DNA of 24,483 bases from an uncultured Opitutales bacterium (GCA_900545715.1 URAJ01000033.1:1-24483); one strand, 5' to 3'. Counted from the first letter of the stretch, positions 1 through 8,305 are shown. Numbers and translations are program-made. The notes: a model not told the origin generated them from the sequence alone.

Positions 1-1943
1 TTTACAAAGTCGGGAGCCTTGTCGGAAACCGTCGCAGGGAATCCGCTTTCGGCTGTCACTTCGGAGGGAACTTCCACTTTATGGCAGTTTTCGACCGATG
101 CGTCAACCGCCGCAAAGTTCTTTTCGACAACTTGTCTGCCCTTCTTGCTGTACGTCTTCTCAATCGCGGCCTTAATTTTTTCGATAGCCTCGTCTTTCGG
201 GAGCACGCCGGAAACTGCGAAATAGCAGGTCTGCATGACGGTGTTGATTCTTCCGCCCATGCCGGTTTTCTTCGCGACTTCGTAGGCGTCGATTACATAG
301 AATTTGAGTTTCTTTTCTATAATCGTGCGCTGGACGTCGCTATTGAGGTGGTTCCATACGTTATTGGCGTCGTATATGGAGTTGAGGAGGAATACCGCCC
401 CTTCCGCCGCGCATGAAAGCACATCGTACTTCTGCATGAACGAGAACTGGTGGCATGCAACAAACTGCGCGTTGTTGATGAGGTACGGCGCGCGTATCGG
501 GTTCGGTCCGAAGCGCAAGTGCGAAACAGTCAAGCCGCCGCTCTTCTTTGAGTCGTACACGAAGTACGCCTGCGCGTAGTTCGGGGTTCCGTTGCCGATG
601 ATTTTAATTGTGTTTTTATTCGCGCCCACAGTGCCGTCCGCACCGAGTCCGAAGAACACTGCGCTCATCACGCCGTTTTCGTCGAGCTTGAAGGATTCGT
701 CGTAGGATATTGAATTGTGGGTGACGTCGTCGTTAATGCCGACGCTGAAATGGTTTTTGGGCGACTGCGCCGAAGCGTTGTCGAACACGCCCTTGACCAT
801 CGCGGGAGTAAATTCCTTGGAGCCGAGTCCGTACCTGCCGCCGAGGATAACGGGGTCGAAGCTGCGGGGGAGGAATCCGCTCGCGCGGGCTTCCGAAATG
901 GATGCGCTGACTTCCTGATAGAGGGGTTCGCCCATGGCGCCGAGTTCCTTTGTTCTGTCGAGAACGGTGATGACTTTCGCAGTCTGCGGAATGGCTGCGG
1001 CGAATTTCTTTACGCTGAACGGGCGGAACATTCTCACTTTGAGAACGCCGAGTTTTTCGCCTTTGGCATTGAGAGCCTTTACGGTTTCCTCAACTGTCTC
1101 GGCGCCGCTGCCCATTATGACGATGATTTTCTCGGCATCGGGCGCGCCTTCGTATTGGTAGGGCTTGTAAGTTCTGCCAGTGAGCTTGCCGAGCTTTTCC
1201 ATCTTTTCCTCGACGATGTCGGCGCACTTGTCGTAGAACGAATTGCGAGCCTCCCAGGACTGGAAGAAGACGTCGGGATTCTGGGCCGTGCCGCGGATAA
1301 ACGGCCTGTCGGGATCGAGCGAGCGGGCGCGGATATCGAGCACTTTGTCGTAATCAATCATTTCGCGCACGACTTCGTCGGGAATCATATCGTAGGTATT
1401 TACCTCGTGCGAAGTTCTAAATCCGTCGAAGAAGTGCAGGAAAGGCACGCGGCTGTCGAGCGTAGCGGAGTGGGCAACGAGCGCGAGGTCGTGCGCTTCC
1501 TGGACGCTATTGGAGCAGAGCATTGCGAACCCTGTCTGGCGGCATGCCATAACGTCGGTCTGGTCGCCGAATATCGAGAGGCCGTGGCTTGCTACGGCGC
1601 GCGCGGACACGTGCATTACAAAGCTTGTCAGTTCGCCCGCTATCTTATACATATTGGGAATCATCAGCAACAGGCCCTGCGACGCCGTAAAAGTAGTCAT
1701 CAGAGTGCCCGTCTGCAATGCGCCGTGGACCGCCCCCGCGACGCCGCCTTCGCTTTGCAGCTGGCTTATCGACGGAGTTGTCCCCCAAATATTCTTTTTG
1801 CCTTTTACCGCCCACTCCTCGCAGTTTTCCGCCATTGGCGAAGAGGGAGTGATGGGGTATATTGCGATTGTTTCGCTAACTCGGAAAGCTATTGAAGCTA
1901 CCGCTTCGTTTCCGTCCGTAATCACGCTATTTTTGCTTTTCAT
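1..1943 (-). CDS. nifJ: Pyruvate:ferredoxin (flavodoxin) oxidoreductase, N-terminal part, runs off left edge
   Basis: This enzyme oxidatively decarboxylates pyruvate to acetyl-CoA and CO2 with thiamine diphosphate and iron-sulfur clusters, reducing ferredoxin or flavodoxin in the cytoplasm. The minus strand is open from an ATG at 1943 to the window edge, giving about 647 residues of a family usually near 1,170-1,200 residues. The N-terminus carries the pyrimidine-domain signature IYPITPSSPMAE, followed by QSEGGVAGAVHGALQTG and the stretch TTFTASQGLLLMIPNMYKIAGE. Later come GLGADGTVGANKNTIKIIG and SHLRFGPNPIRAPYLI, typical of the central domains of single-chain enzymes. The ferredoxin-like Fe-S domain and the TPP-pyrophosphate domain must lie left of the window. 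An AGGA Shine-Dalgarno sequence sits a few bases before the ATG, which fixes the start. It implies anaerobic metabolism. The gene is divergent from the PEP-CTERM gene at 2468. Confidence 0.96.
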   Translation of the reverse strand, partial: MKSKNSVITDGNEAVASIAFRVSETIAIYPITPSSPMAENCEEWAVKGKKNIWGTTPSISQLQSEGGVAGAVHGALQTGTLMTTFTASQGLLLMIPNMYKIAGELTSFVMHVSARAVASHGLSIFGDQTDVMACRQTGFAMLCSNSVQEAHDLALVAHSATLDSRVPFLHFFDGFRTSHEVNTYDMIPDEVVREMIDYDKVLDIRARSLDPDRPFIRGTAQNPDVFFQSWEARNSFYDKCADIVEEKMEKLGKLTGRTYKPYQYEGAPDAEKIIVIMGSGAETVEETVKALNAKGEKLGVLKVRMFRPFSVKKFAAAIPQTAKVITVLDRTKELGAMGEPLYQEVSASISEARASGFLPRSFDPVILGGRYGLGSKEFTPAMVKGVFDNASAQSPKNHFSVGINDDVTHNSISYDESFKLDENGVMSAVFFGLGADGTVGANKNTIKIIGNGTPNYAQAYFVYDSKKSGGLTVSHLRFGPNPIRAPYLINNAQFVACHQFSFMQKYDVLSCAAEGAVFLLNSIYDANNVWNHLNSDVQRTIIEKKLKFYVIDAYEVAKKTGMGGRINTVMQTCYFAVSGVLPKDEAIEKIKAAIEKTYSKKGRQVVEKNFAAVDASVENCHKVEVPSEVTAESGFPATVSDKAPDFV

Positions 1944-2151
1944 ATAGTCCTGTTATAAATTTTGTTTTAAGCCTTGAAAAACCCGGCAAAAGCCGAAAAT
2001 TTCCAGAGATTAAATATTAACTGCTTAGTTTATTCCCGTTCATTGCGTTTCGTCAACTATTTTTAAGCGTATGAAATTTCTACGTAAGAAATTTTTTTTG
2101 CGCCGTTTTTAGGCGGAAAAATTGCGCGAAAAGTCTTTTGGGAAGGCATCA

Positions 2152-2169
2152 GGCTCAATCGAATGAGCC
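2152..2169. repeat. Small hairpin GGCTCA-6-TGAGCC
   Basis: Perfect 6-bp arms (GGCTCA/TGAGCC) around the loop ATCGAA. On the plus strand it is followed by an A-run rather than a T-run, and on the minus strand the T-run precedes the hairpin. It is therefore not a normal intrinsic terminator on either strand. Role unknown; it may be a leader structure or chance. Confidence 0.35.
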
Positions 2170-2339
2170 GCAAAAAAAATAATTCTTCTTATTTCCCGCC
2201 GATTTTGAATTTCTAAAAAAATCTAAAAAAGGGTTCAGATTATTTGAAAGTTTTCATTTGCCGCTAAAAGAATTTGGACGTTATCCGTTGTCCGTCAGAG
2301 CTAAAAAGTCTCTCAATTCCTCTCCCAAAAAACGACCTA

Positions 2340-2369
2340 TTAACCGACAAAGGTTTTATCTATTATACT
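2340..2369 (+). promoter_or_regulatory. Candidate sigma70-like promoter of the first PEP-CTERM gene
   Basis: A TTAACC box (2340-2345) is followed 18 bases later by TATACT (2364-2369), resembling TTGACA/TATAAT. Start of transcription near 2376 would give a leader of about 90 bases that includes the palindrome at 2431-2440. Seen by eye only. Confidence 0.3.
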
Positions 2370-2430
2370 GATATATCATAACTTCATCTTAAAACTATTT
2401 TCGTAAATATTAAAAAAGCTTGAAAAACCT

Positions 2431-2440
2431 CAAACGTTTG
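2431..2440. promoter_or_regulatory. Palindrome CAAACGTTTG, possible operator
   Basis: A perfect 10-bp palindrome with a central CG, 27 bases before the first PEP-CTERM start codon and downstream of the candidate promoter. Central-CG palindromes of this kind are typical of LacI/GalR-family operators, so a sugar-responsive repressor is conceivable. No such regulator is encoded in the window. Confidence 0.3.
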
Positions 2441-2467
2441 CGTAGAAAAAATTAAATTCTCTTTATT

Positions 2468-3970
2468 ATGAAAAATTACAAAATGAAAAAAGCATTTTTG
2501 GCCTCAACAGCCCTCGCAGTCGCTGCAATATCCGCCAATGCTGAAACATACACTTGGCAAAATACGGTTGTTACTTCGGGAACTTCACTTAAATGGAACG
2601 ACCCATCAAATTGGAGCCCCACTCCCGGAAGTTCCGGCCCTGGAGCTGCCGACGACGTAATATTCAAAGACACTCCGTCTTTCGGAACTGCCTCTGGAAT
2701 GGAAGGATTGACTGCCGTAAACAACATGACTTTTGAGAACGCCACAATAATCGACAGACAGCGTATTCAGTTCCACACCCAGCAATCTGCAAATATCAAC
2801 GGAGATATTTTTCTCGGGAACCTCTATACACCCAATTCTTGGTCTATAGTGAATTTTAGGTCCTTCTACGAGAATTCGACTATCGACATTGCCGGCTCTA
2901 TAACGCTTGCGCCCACAAAAAATGACGGCACAATCGCGGTAGATTCCGGGCTGGCATTCGGGGGGACTCAGATTAACCAGCACTACACCTCCATGAATGT
3001 GGGAGAGAACGCGGGCAAATATTCGCCAACCGGCTATAAAACTGCGATACTTCTCGACGCCTCAAAAGGCAACATAAGATTTGAATTTTGCGGCACGAGC
3101 GTCGGCGACGAAGACTGGGCGACAGTCCACGGCGTCATACAAATGAACAGAGGCAGCAACACCTACGCCACTCTATATTTGGGAAGGAATGAAACCCCAA
3201 CCACGACAGCAGGCGCAATGAGAGATTCGCACATATCCATAGGCGGCCTAAACGGCGGCGGGAAACTCATAACTAAATTAAGCAGCACGGCCGACAATAG
3301 GCGCACTTCATATTTGACGTTCACAAACGCCGCTGGCGTAAATACGCAGTTTACGGGCGACCTCGCTGTGGAGACATTCAGCGGCTCAAACAACAACTCC
3401 TTTGTATTCATAATGGACGGCGCGGGCTCGCAAAGCATGAATATCGGAAGCGGCGGCGATCTACTGTCGGCAATAGAGGTAAAGAACGGCACAATGCTCG
3501 TAAACAAGGCAAACACTTCCGCTTCGCTCACAATATCCGGAGGGGCTTTCGGCGCGCTCGACCCGTCGAGCGGCATATCGCTCGGCTCCGCAAAATATTC
3601 CGGAGGCGAAATCATCATAGACGCAAGCGCAATAGGAGGCGCACTTGGCCAAATCGTATTGGGCGACAAATTCGTAAGCGACGCCGAATCAGTACTTATC
3701 GACTTCACAAATTTCGACCAATATCTCTTGGACGACGGAAACTTTTACGATATTATGACCGCGAACGGGGGTTTTGAAAACTCCGACGGAAGCGCTATGG
3801 ACGAATCCGACTTCATCGCGAAAATAGACGGCGCATACGCGATTTTCCACTTGGAGGGCAATACGTTGCAGGCGACCTTCTCGTCTGTTCCCGAGCCTGC
3901 CGAATTGGCCGCGCTTATCGGGCTTGGCGCGCTTGCGTTGGCGGTTTTCCGCAGTCATAAACGCTCTTAA
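2468..3970 (+). CDS. PEP-CTERM sorting domain-containing exported protein
   Basis: A 500-residue secreted protein of unknown function. The N-terminus has a basic start and a hydrophobic core ending in SANA (likely cleavage after residue 25). The body is rich in Gly, Ser, Thr and Asn with repeated beta-strand-like stretches, as in extracellular beta-solenoid proteins. The C-terminus has the PEP-CTERM tripartite tag: VPEP (PEP at residues 475-477), a hydrophobic segment (about 481-494) and the basic tail RSHKRS. In this family an exosortase recognises and removes the tag during export to the cell surface; no exosortase lies in the window. No Shine-Dalgarno sequence precedes the ATG at 2468, and an in-frame ATG at 2483 (residue 6) is an equally good start. 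A strong terminator follows at 3986. The body matches no enzyme family I can recognise; a structural or polysaccharide-associated surface role is inference. Confidence 0.88.
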   Translation: MKNYKMKKAFLASTALAVAAISANAETYTWQNTVVTSGTSLKWNDPSNWSPTPGSSGPGAADDVIFKDTPSFGTASGMEGLTAVNNMTFENATIIDRQRIQFHTQQSANINGDIFLGNLYTPNSWSIVNFRSFYENSTIDIAGSITLAPTKNDGTIAVDSGLAFGGTQINQHYTSMNVGENAGKYSPTGYKTAILLDASKGNIRFEFCGTSVGDEDWATVHGVIQMNRGSNTYATLYLGRNETPTTTAGAMRDSHISIGGLNGGGKLITKLSSTADNRRTSYLTFTNAAGVNTQFTGDLAVETFSGSNNNSFVFIMDGAGSQSMNIGSGGDLLSAIEVKNGTMLVNKANTSASLTISGGAFGALDPSSGISLGSAKYSGGEIIIDASAIGGALGQIVLGDKFVSDAESVLIDFTNFDQYLLDDGNFYDIMTANGGFENSDGSAMDESDFIAKIDGAYAIFHLEGNTLQATFSSVPEPAELAALIGLGALALAVFRSHKRS

Positions 3971-3985
3971 AAAAACGAGTTTTAG

Positions 3986-4018
3986 ACGCGCGCAAATTTT
4001 GTTTTGCGCGCGTTTTTT
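3986..4018 (+). terminator. Rho-independent terminator after the first PEP-CTERM gene
   Basis: Eleven-base arms ACGCGCGCAAA (3986-3996) and TTTGCGCGCGT (4003-4013) around a 6-base loop, followed by a T-run. It separates the PEP-CTERM gene from the GH2 gene. Confidence 0.9.
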
Positions 4019-4113
4019 ATTTAATTTATTGTGTATAAAATTGACTTTATCGCAAAATTCACAAATTGTTGTACTGCTATTTAACTTCTATTAACAAATA
4101 AAATAATATACAT

Positions 4114-5922
4114 ATGAGAAAAACAATTCCCGCAATAATTGCGATATGCGCGTTCGCGTGCGCAGGGTTCTCGCAGTGGAAGCCCGCCGGAGATAAAATA
4201 AAGACAGAATGGGCAGACAAAGTGGATCCCCAAAATGTGCTGCCCGAATATCCGCGGCCGATAATGGAACGCCAGCAATGGCTAAATCTAAATGGCCTCT
4301 GGGACTACGCAATAACAAAGAAGGACGCCCCCCTTCCGAAAACTTTCGACGGCAAGATACTCGTGCCATTTGCGATAGAATCATCGCTGTCGGGCGTCGG
4401 CAAAACTATTAAAGCCGACCAAAGCCTTTGGTACGAACGCAAATTTCAAATTCCGGAAGACTGGAAAGGCAAAAATGTCCTCCTAAACTTTGGAGCGGTG
4501 GATTGGAAAGCCGAAGTCTTCGTAAACGGCAATAAAATCGGCGAACACACAGGCGGATACACACCGTTCTCCTTCAACATCACAAAAAATCTCAAAGACG
4601 GTGAAAACTCCCTCGCAGTGCGCGTGTGGGATTCGACCGGCAACGGGCTTCCGCGCGGCAAACAGATAGAAAATCCCCGCGGCATATTTTACACGTCAGT
4701 TTCAGGAATATGGCAGACTGTGTGGCTCGAACCGGTTTCCGCCTCGCACATATCGGGCCTAAAAATAACGCCCGACCTCGACTCATCGAGTTTCGACATC
4801 AGAGTTGACTCCGACGACAAATCCGCGACGGCGACCATAAAGGTTCTCGACAACGGCAAAGTCGTCGCCCAGACGACTGCCGCAGCGAATAAAACGGCAA
4901 ACATTCCCGTAAAGAATCCGAAGCTTTGGTGGCCAAAGTCCCCATTCCTCTACGACCTTGAAATAACCCTGTCAAACAAGGGCGGCGAACAGGTTGACAG
5001 CGTAAAGAGCTACGCTGCTATGCGCAAATTTTCCATTGCAAAACACGGCAGATTCGGAGGCGTAGATTTCACACTCAACAACAAGAAATTTTTCACATTC
5101 GGCCCCCTCGACCAGGGCTGGTGGCCGGACGGTCTCTACACCGCCCCGACCGACGAAGCTTTGAAATTCGACATTCAAAGGACTAAGGACTTGGGATTCA
5201 ATTCCATCAGAAAGCACGTAAAAGTCGAGCCCGCCCGCTGGTACACGCACTGCGACAGGCTCGGAATGGTCGTCTGGCAGGATATGCCCTCAATGTTCGG
5301 CGAAGGCGGCGGCTGGCAGCCCAGGGGATTTTTCCAGGGCGAAGAAATAACGGTAAGCAAAAAATTTGAAGAGACCTACCGCAAGGAATGGAAGGAAATT
5401 ATGGAGAGCCTGCACTCCTATCCCTGCATAGCGATATGGGTTCCCTTCAACGAAGCCTGGGGGCAGTTTAAGACAAAGGAAATCACGGAATGGACAAAGT
5501 CAATGGACCCCTCCCGCCTTGTCAATTCCGCAAGCGGCGGCAACTACTTTGACTGCGGCGACATAGTCGATAGCCACGACTACGGCAACCCCATAATGTA
5601 CATGTTCAACAATCAAAAAGTAAATGTTGTCGGCGAGTACGGCGGCATAGGCTGCGCCGTCGACGGGCACCTGTGGGTGAAAGACAAGAACTGGGGATAC
5701 GGCAAAATGCGCTCGCAGGAAGAAGTGACAAAGAGGTTTGTCGAGCTAACCAACAGATTTATAGACATGACAAAATACGGCTGCTTCGGCGCGATATACA
5801 CGCAGACCACAGACGTCGAAATAGAAGTAAACGGGCTTTTCACTTACGACAGAAAAGTTTTGAAAGTTGACGAAGAAAAAGTCCGCGAAGTCAACCAAAA
5901 GCTCTCCAACATATTCAATTAA
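4114..5922 (+). CDS. Secreted glycoside hydrolase family 2 beta-glycosidase
   Basis: A 602-residue retaining exo-beta-glycosidase of GH2, the clan that includes beta-galactosidases, beta-glucuronidases and beta-mannosidases. A signal peptide occupies about residues 1-20 (export to periplasm or surface). The jelly-roll sugar-binding domain spans about 50-205, with YPRPIMERQQWLNLNGLWDY and SGIWQTVWLEPV. An Ig-like domain spans about 210-305, and a TIM barrel runs from about 310 to the end. The acid/base Glu is E447 in VPFNEAWGQF and the nucleophile is E508 in VVGEYGG, so both catalytic residues are present. The protein ends about 95 residues after the nucleophile and lacks the extra C-terminal domains of LacZ. 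Substrate cannot be read from sequence. A TTGACT box at 4041 may be part of its promoter. It is a separate unit with terminators on both sides. Confidence 0.93.
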   Translation: MRKTIPAIIAICAFACAGFSQWKPAGDKIKTEWADKVDPQNVLPEYPRPIMERQQWLNLNGLWDYAITKKDAPLPKTFDGKILVPFAIESSLSGVGKTIKADQSLWYERKFQIPEDWKGKNVLLNFGAVDWKAEVFVNGNKIGEHTGGYTPFSFNITKNLKDGENSLAVRVWDSTGNGLPRGKQIENPRGIFYTSVSGIWQTVWLEPVSASHISGLKITPDLDSSSFDIRVDSDDKSATATIKVLDNGKVVAQTTAAANKTANIPVKNPKLWWPKSPFLYDLEITLSNKGGEQVDSVKSYAAMRKFSIAKHGRFGGVDFTLNNKKFFTFGPLDQGWWPDGLYTAPTDEALKFDIQRTKDLGFNSIRKHVKVEPARWYTHCDRLGMVVWQDMPSMFGEGGGWQPRGFFQGEEITVSKKFEETYRKEWKEIMESLHSYPCIAIWVPFNEAWGQFKTKEITEWTKSMDPSRLVNSASGGNYFDCGDIVDSHDYGNPIMYMFNNQKVNVVGEYGGIGCAVDGHLWVKDKNWGYGKMRSQEEVTKRFVELTNRFIDMTKYGCFGAIYTQTTDVEIEVNGLFTYDRKVLKVDEEKVREVNQKLSNIFN

Positions 5923-5951
5923 TAGGCGGGCGCAGTTAAAACAAACTTTAC

Positions 5952-5986
5952 CGGCAAGGCTTCATGGAGCTTTGCCGTTTTTTTTT
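5952..5986 (+). terminator. Rho-independent terminator after the GH2 gene
   Basis: An imperfect stem CGGCAAGGCT/AGCTTTGCCG (5952-5961 and 5968-5977, one mismatch) with loop TCATGG, followed by nine T. It lies 30 bases after the GH2 stop codon. Confidence 0.88.
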
Positions 5987-6397
5987 GAGAATAAAACGAC
6001 CCATTTAATTAGGGATTTGCACTGCCAAGCAAACTTTGCCGCCCCGCCTATGCGCCAAAATCTCCGCGGGGGACTAGGGGAAAAGTTCCGCCACGCAAGA
6101 AAATTCATTTTATCTACGCTGTTGCATTTATGAGAGAATCGATAAGGTAAAGCTGCGATTCAGCCTTAATAAACAGCTATATCGACTTTCGCCAAGCCGT
6201 TATGTCACTACACAAAATTCCCGCAGGCGCCCAATACAAAAATATTTATACCAGTTTTCGCCTCTATGCACCAAATTCCACGCGCAGAAATTCCGCCGCA
6301 CGAAAAGACAAGCTAATGCGAGCGCCAAAGCGAAACGCCACGCAAATTCTGTGTGCGGTTTCAAATGCGTTTTGAGACAAAAAAACGCGGAAGATTT
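5987..6397. other. Intergenic region between convergent GH2 and RRM genes, nothing recognised
   Basis: About 410 bases between convergent genes. I find no coding region with a credible start, no tRNA and no clear terminator for the leftward RRM gene. Short similar fragments containing CCACGC or CGCACG followed by A-rich sequence recur several times, but not as a regular repeat. Confidence 0.5.
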
Positions 6398-6952
6398 TTA
6401 TTCTTCGAAGTCGGACTCTCCGCGGTAATCGCGCGGGCGGCGGTTTTGTCTTTCAAAATCACCGTCGTAAGGGCGTTTTTTAAAGCCGCCTTTTTTTCTA
6501 TTAAAAGGCTTTTCTCCGCCGCCGAATCCGCGTTTTTCATGCGGGCGCCAGCCGAATTTTTTGCGGGGCTTAAATCTGCCCTCTCCCTCCGGCTCTTGGG
6601 TATTACCGGCATCTCCGCCGTCTGCGGCGCCCCTATCAAAGTTTCGCCTTTTAAAACCGAAGCTTCTTTTCTCGCGGCTAAATCCGCCGCCAAAACCGGT
6701 TATGCGCTGCTCGCGCGGGCGGCTTACTTCCACGCGCATTGGCCTGCCCCCTAAATCAGCTCCGTTTAGAGAGTCTATCGCGGCCTGCGCCTCGGAAAAG
6801 TTTTGCATTGTCACAAACGCCATTCCACGGAACCGCCCTGACACTTTGTCAAACAGCATTTTCACGCCGGAAACTTCGCCGTATCGGGCGAAAGCTTCGT
6901 TAATTTCCTGCTCTGTAATTTCAAAAGGCAGGTTTTTTACGAATATATCCAT
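6398..6952 (-). CDS. RRM-type RNA-binding protein with basic RG-rich tail
   Basis: A 184-residue cytoplasmic RNA-binding protein. Residues 1-80 form one RNA recognition motif, with RNP2 IFVKNL at 3-8 and an RNP1-like FRGMAFVTM around 41-49. The remaining ~100 residues are a low-complexity tail rich in Arg, Gly, Phe and Lys (GFGGGFSREKR, KKRPYDGDFERQNRRP), ending in acidic residues. Small single-RRM proteins with glycine- or RG-rich tails are known from cyanobacteria (Rbp family), often cold-induced, and similar proteins occur in Verrucomicrobia and Planctomycetes. I chose ATG 6952 because MDIFVKNLPF is the classic RRM start; the frame is open upstream to 7021 but that stretch is not RRM-like. 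A leader of perhaps 140 bases and a promoter overlapped by an inverted repeat (7093-7115) lie upstream. The targets are unknown. Confidence 0.9.
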   Translation of the reverse strand: MDIFVKNLPFEITEQEINEAFARYGEVSGVKMLFDKVSGRFRGMAFVTMQNFSEAQAAIDSLNGADLGGRPMRVEVSRPREQRITGFGGGFSREKRSFGFKRRNFDRGAADGGDAGNTQEPEGEGRFKPRKKFGWRPHEKRGFGGGEKPFNRKKGGFKKRPYDGDFERQNRRPRDYRGESDFEE

Positions 6953-7092
6953 TTTTTTTAATATTTTCAGCGCGCGATATTTTGCGGAACGGCGCATAAT
7001 ATTTGCGACCGCCCCAATCAATACAAAGTTCTATAAATATTTTATTTTAGCGAGAAAATGGAGAACTCCGCGCAAACTAATCGGCGATTTAT

Positions 7093-7115
7093 GCGATATT
7101 ACCCTATAATATCGC
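7093..7115. repeat. Inverted repeat GCGATATT-7-AATATCGC, possible operator
   Basis: Perfect 8-bp arms at 7093-7100 and 7108-7115 around the loop ACCCTAT. The outer flanks (TAT before the left arm, GCATA after the right arm) add partial symmetry. It lies about 140 bases upstream of the RRM start and overlaps its candidate promoter, consistent with a repressor site or a leader stem. Confidence 0.4.
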
Positions 7116-7126
7116 GGCATAGTCAA
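7098..7126 (-). promoter_or_regulatory. Candidate promoter of the RRM gene
   Basis: Reading leftward, TTGACT (complement of 7121-7126) is followed after 17 bases by GGTAAT (complement of 7098-7103). A TAATAT box two bases further is an alternative. The spacer and -10 region lie within the inverted repeat 7093-7115. Confidence 0.35.
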
Positions 7127-7562
7127 GTTTATTTCAGCCCGCAATCCCGATTCCACGATTACGCGGAAATTCGCCGGCGCCGGCTTTGCCGCGAACTTTA
7201 AACAGGCGGCAAAAAAACTCTTGCGCGAATATTCCCTTCGCCCAAACGGCGGCAAAAAGCTTCGGTAATTCGTAAAAATATTTGAAGTCTGCCAAAGGTT
7301 AACCAAAAAAATTTTGCCGCAAGTTGGGGCGGAAAATTTTTTCACTTTTCAAAATATTGCGTCGGCAATTTTTTAGATTTTTTACGGCTTTTATTTTGGC
7401 GCGCCGTGAGCCGAAATAAATTTTAACTGTTTTCGGCGAACATAAAAAGCCACAAAAAATAATTTACTGCAATGCAACTCAAAGCAATTTCAGTGTATTT
7501 GCAGAATAAATTGCGTATGCCAGCGAGACGCAAAATGTCCGCAAACCAAGGTCTATACAAAC

Positions 7563-7594
7563 AAAAAGGCCCGCTTATAAAAGCGGGCTCTTTT
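7563..7594 (-). terminator. Intrinsic terminator of the DUF1080 gene
   Basis: A perfect 8-bp stem GCCCGCTT/AAGCGGGC (7569-7576 and 7581-7588) with a 4-base loop. On the minus strand it is followed by a T-run (A's at 7563-7567), 40 bases after the DUF1080 stop. The other side also has TCTTTT, so it may act in both directions. Confidence 0.88.
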
Positions 7595-7633
7595 CAGCCG
7601 CAAAGAATTGCGAAAAACTTTTTTGAAAGGCAA

Positions 7634-8305
7634 TTAAAGTTGTTTTATCTTTATATTGCGGAACGCAGTAGATGCAGTGCCGTGCAACCCCTGCAAGCCA
7701 ATCTTTCCCTTAGTTGGGATTTCAGCCTTCTTGTGCTTTGTGAGCCACGAAGGTATCACAACTCCGTTCGGTCCCTTTTTGTTGTCGGTCCACTGCGACA
7801 AGTCGATTTTCGACGCATGCTTTCCGTCCACGTACACGTCGATATTTTTGCCCTTGCAAACGACCCTCATCTTTTTCCAAACGCCAAGCGGGACAGTAGT
7901 GTCAAATTCCGGAGGAACATGCCCGAATATCGCGCCGTTATGGGTTATCGGCCTCTTTGCGTAGCGAGGATCTGAATTGTCGGCAATTTGAACCTCCATG
8001 GAATTCGGTATCCAGTCCTTTGTATCGGTGCAATATACCACTATCCCGCTGTTCGAGCCTTCTTCCAGCTTGTATTCGAGCTCTATTTCAAAATTTTCGT
8101 AATCGCCCTTTGTGAATATAATCTGGTCTTTATTTGACTGCAATACGCCGTCTTTAAAGCTCCATACGCCTTTTTCGTATATTGCGTCTGAGAGGTCTGG
8201 CTTGAACAAATCGACAAACCCGTCGTCGTTTTTAGGAGCGGTTGAAGCGCACCCGCATAGGGCGAGCGCGGCTGCTGCAATGAGTGTCAATGATAAAGTT
8301 TTCAT
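7634..8305 (-). CDS. DUF1080 (3-keto-disaccharide hydrolase domain) lipoprotein
   Basis: A 223-residue predicted lipoprotein. The N-terminus has a hydrophobic signal ending in LCGC (lipobox, Cys19 the likely lipidated residue). From about residue 30 on is one concanavalin-like beta-sandwich of the DUF1080 family, with GFVDLFKPD, WSFKDGVLQS, YENFEIELEYKLEEGSNSGI, MEVQIADNSD and WKKMRVVCKGKNIDVYVDGK. The Pfam entry is named 3-keto-disaccharide hydrolase, and some members cleave 3-keto-glycosides; many others are uncharacterised. It is likely anchored in the outer or inner membrane facing the periplasm. No 3-keto-forming oxidoreductase (GFO/IDH/MocA) is adjacent, so the specific reaction here is inference. 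Its own terminator follows, and the gap to hemL (216 bases) suggests a separate transcription unit. Confidence 0.87.
   Translation of the reverse strand: MKTLSLTLIAAAALALCGCASTAPKNDDGFVDLFKPDLSDAIYEKGVWSFKDGVLQSNKDQIIFTKGDYENFEIELEYKLEEGSNSGIVVYCTDTKDWIPNSMEVQIADNSDPRYAKRPITHNGAIFGHVPPEFDTTVPLGVWKKMRVVCKGKNIDVYVDGKHASKIDLSQWTDNKKGPNGVVIPSWLTKHKKAEIPTKGKIGLQGLHGTASTAFRNIKIKQL

Larger units (their letters stand above)
1944..2467. other. Long AT-rich intergenic region between divergent nifJ and PEP-CTERM genes
   Basis: About 520 bases with no plausible gene on either strand. It must hold the nifJ promoter (leftward) and the promoter of the PEP-CTERM gene (rightward). It contains a small hairpin (2152-2169), a sigma70-like promoter candidate (2340-2369) and a perfect 10-bp palindrome (2431-2440). 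No RNA family was recognised by eye. Confidence 0.6.
6953..7633. other. Long intergenic region upstream of the RRM gene
   Basis: About 680 bases without a credible gene. It contains the candidate RRM promoter and inverted repeat (7093-7126), a 12-bp GC-rich palindrome GCCGGCGCCGGC at 7173-7184, several AT-rich runs, and the terminator of the DUF1080 gene (7563-7594). Between about 7190 and 7560 I see nothing I can name. Confidence 0.55.

Noticed and set aside
717..1895. Long open frame on the plus strand (392 codons) opposite nifJ
   Set aside because: It is a shadow of the strongly conserved nifJ coding sequence on the other strand and its translation has no recognisable domain.
3163..3708. 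Open frame of 181 codons on the minus strand
   Set aside because: Antisense to the first PEP-CTERM gene, with composition expected from mirrored Gly/Ser-rich codons.
5867..6133. Possible small basic protein after GH2
   Set aside because: It overlaps the GH2 3' end and reads straight through the terminator hairpin; low-complexity, no Shine-Dalgarno sequence.
7173..7184. GC-rich palindrome GCCGGCGCCGGC
   Set aside because: Composed of a simple repeated GCCGGC unit, frequent by chance in GC-rich patches, and not placed at a promoter.
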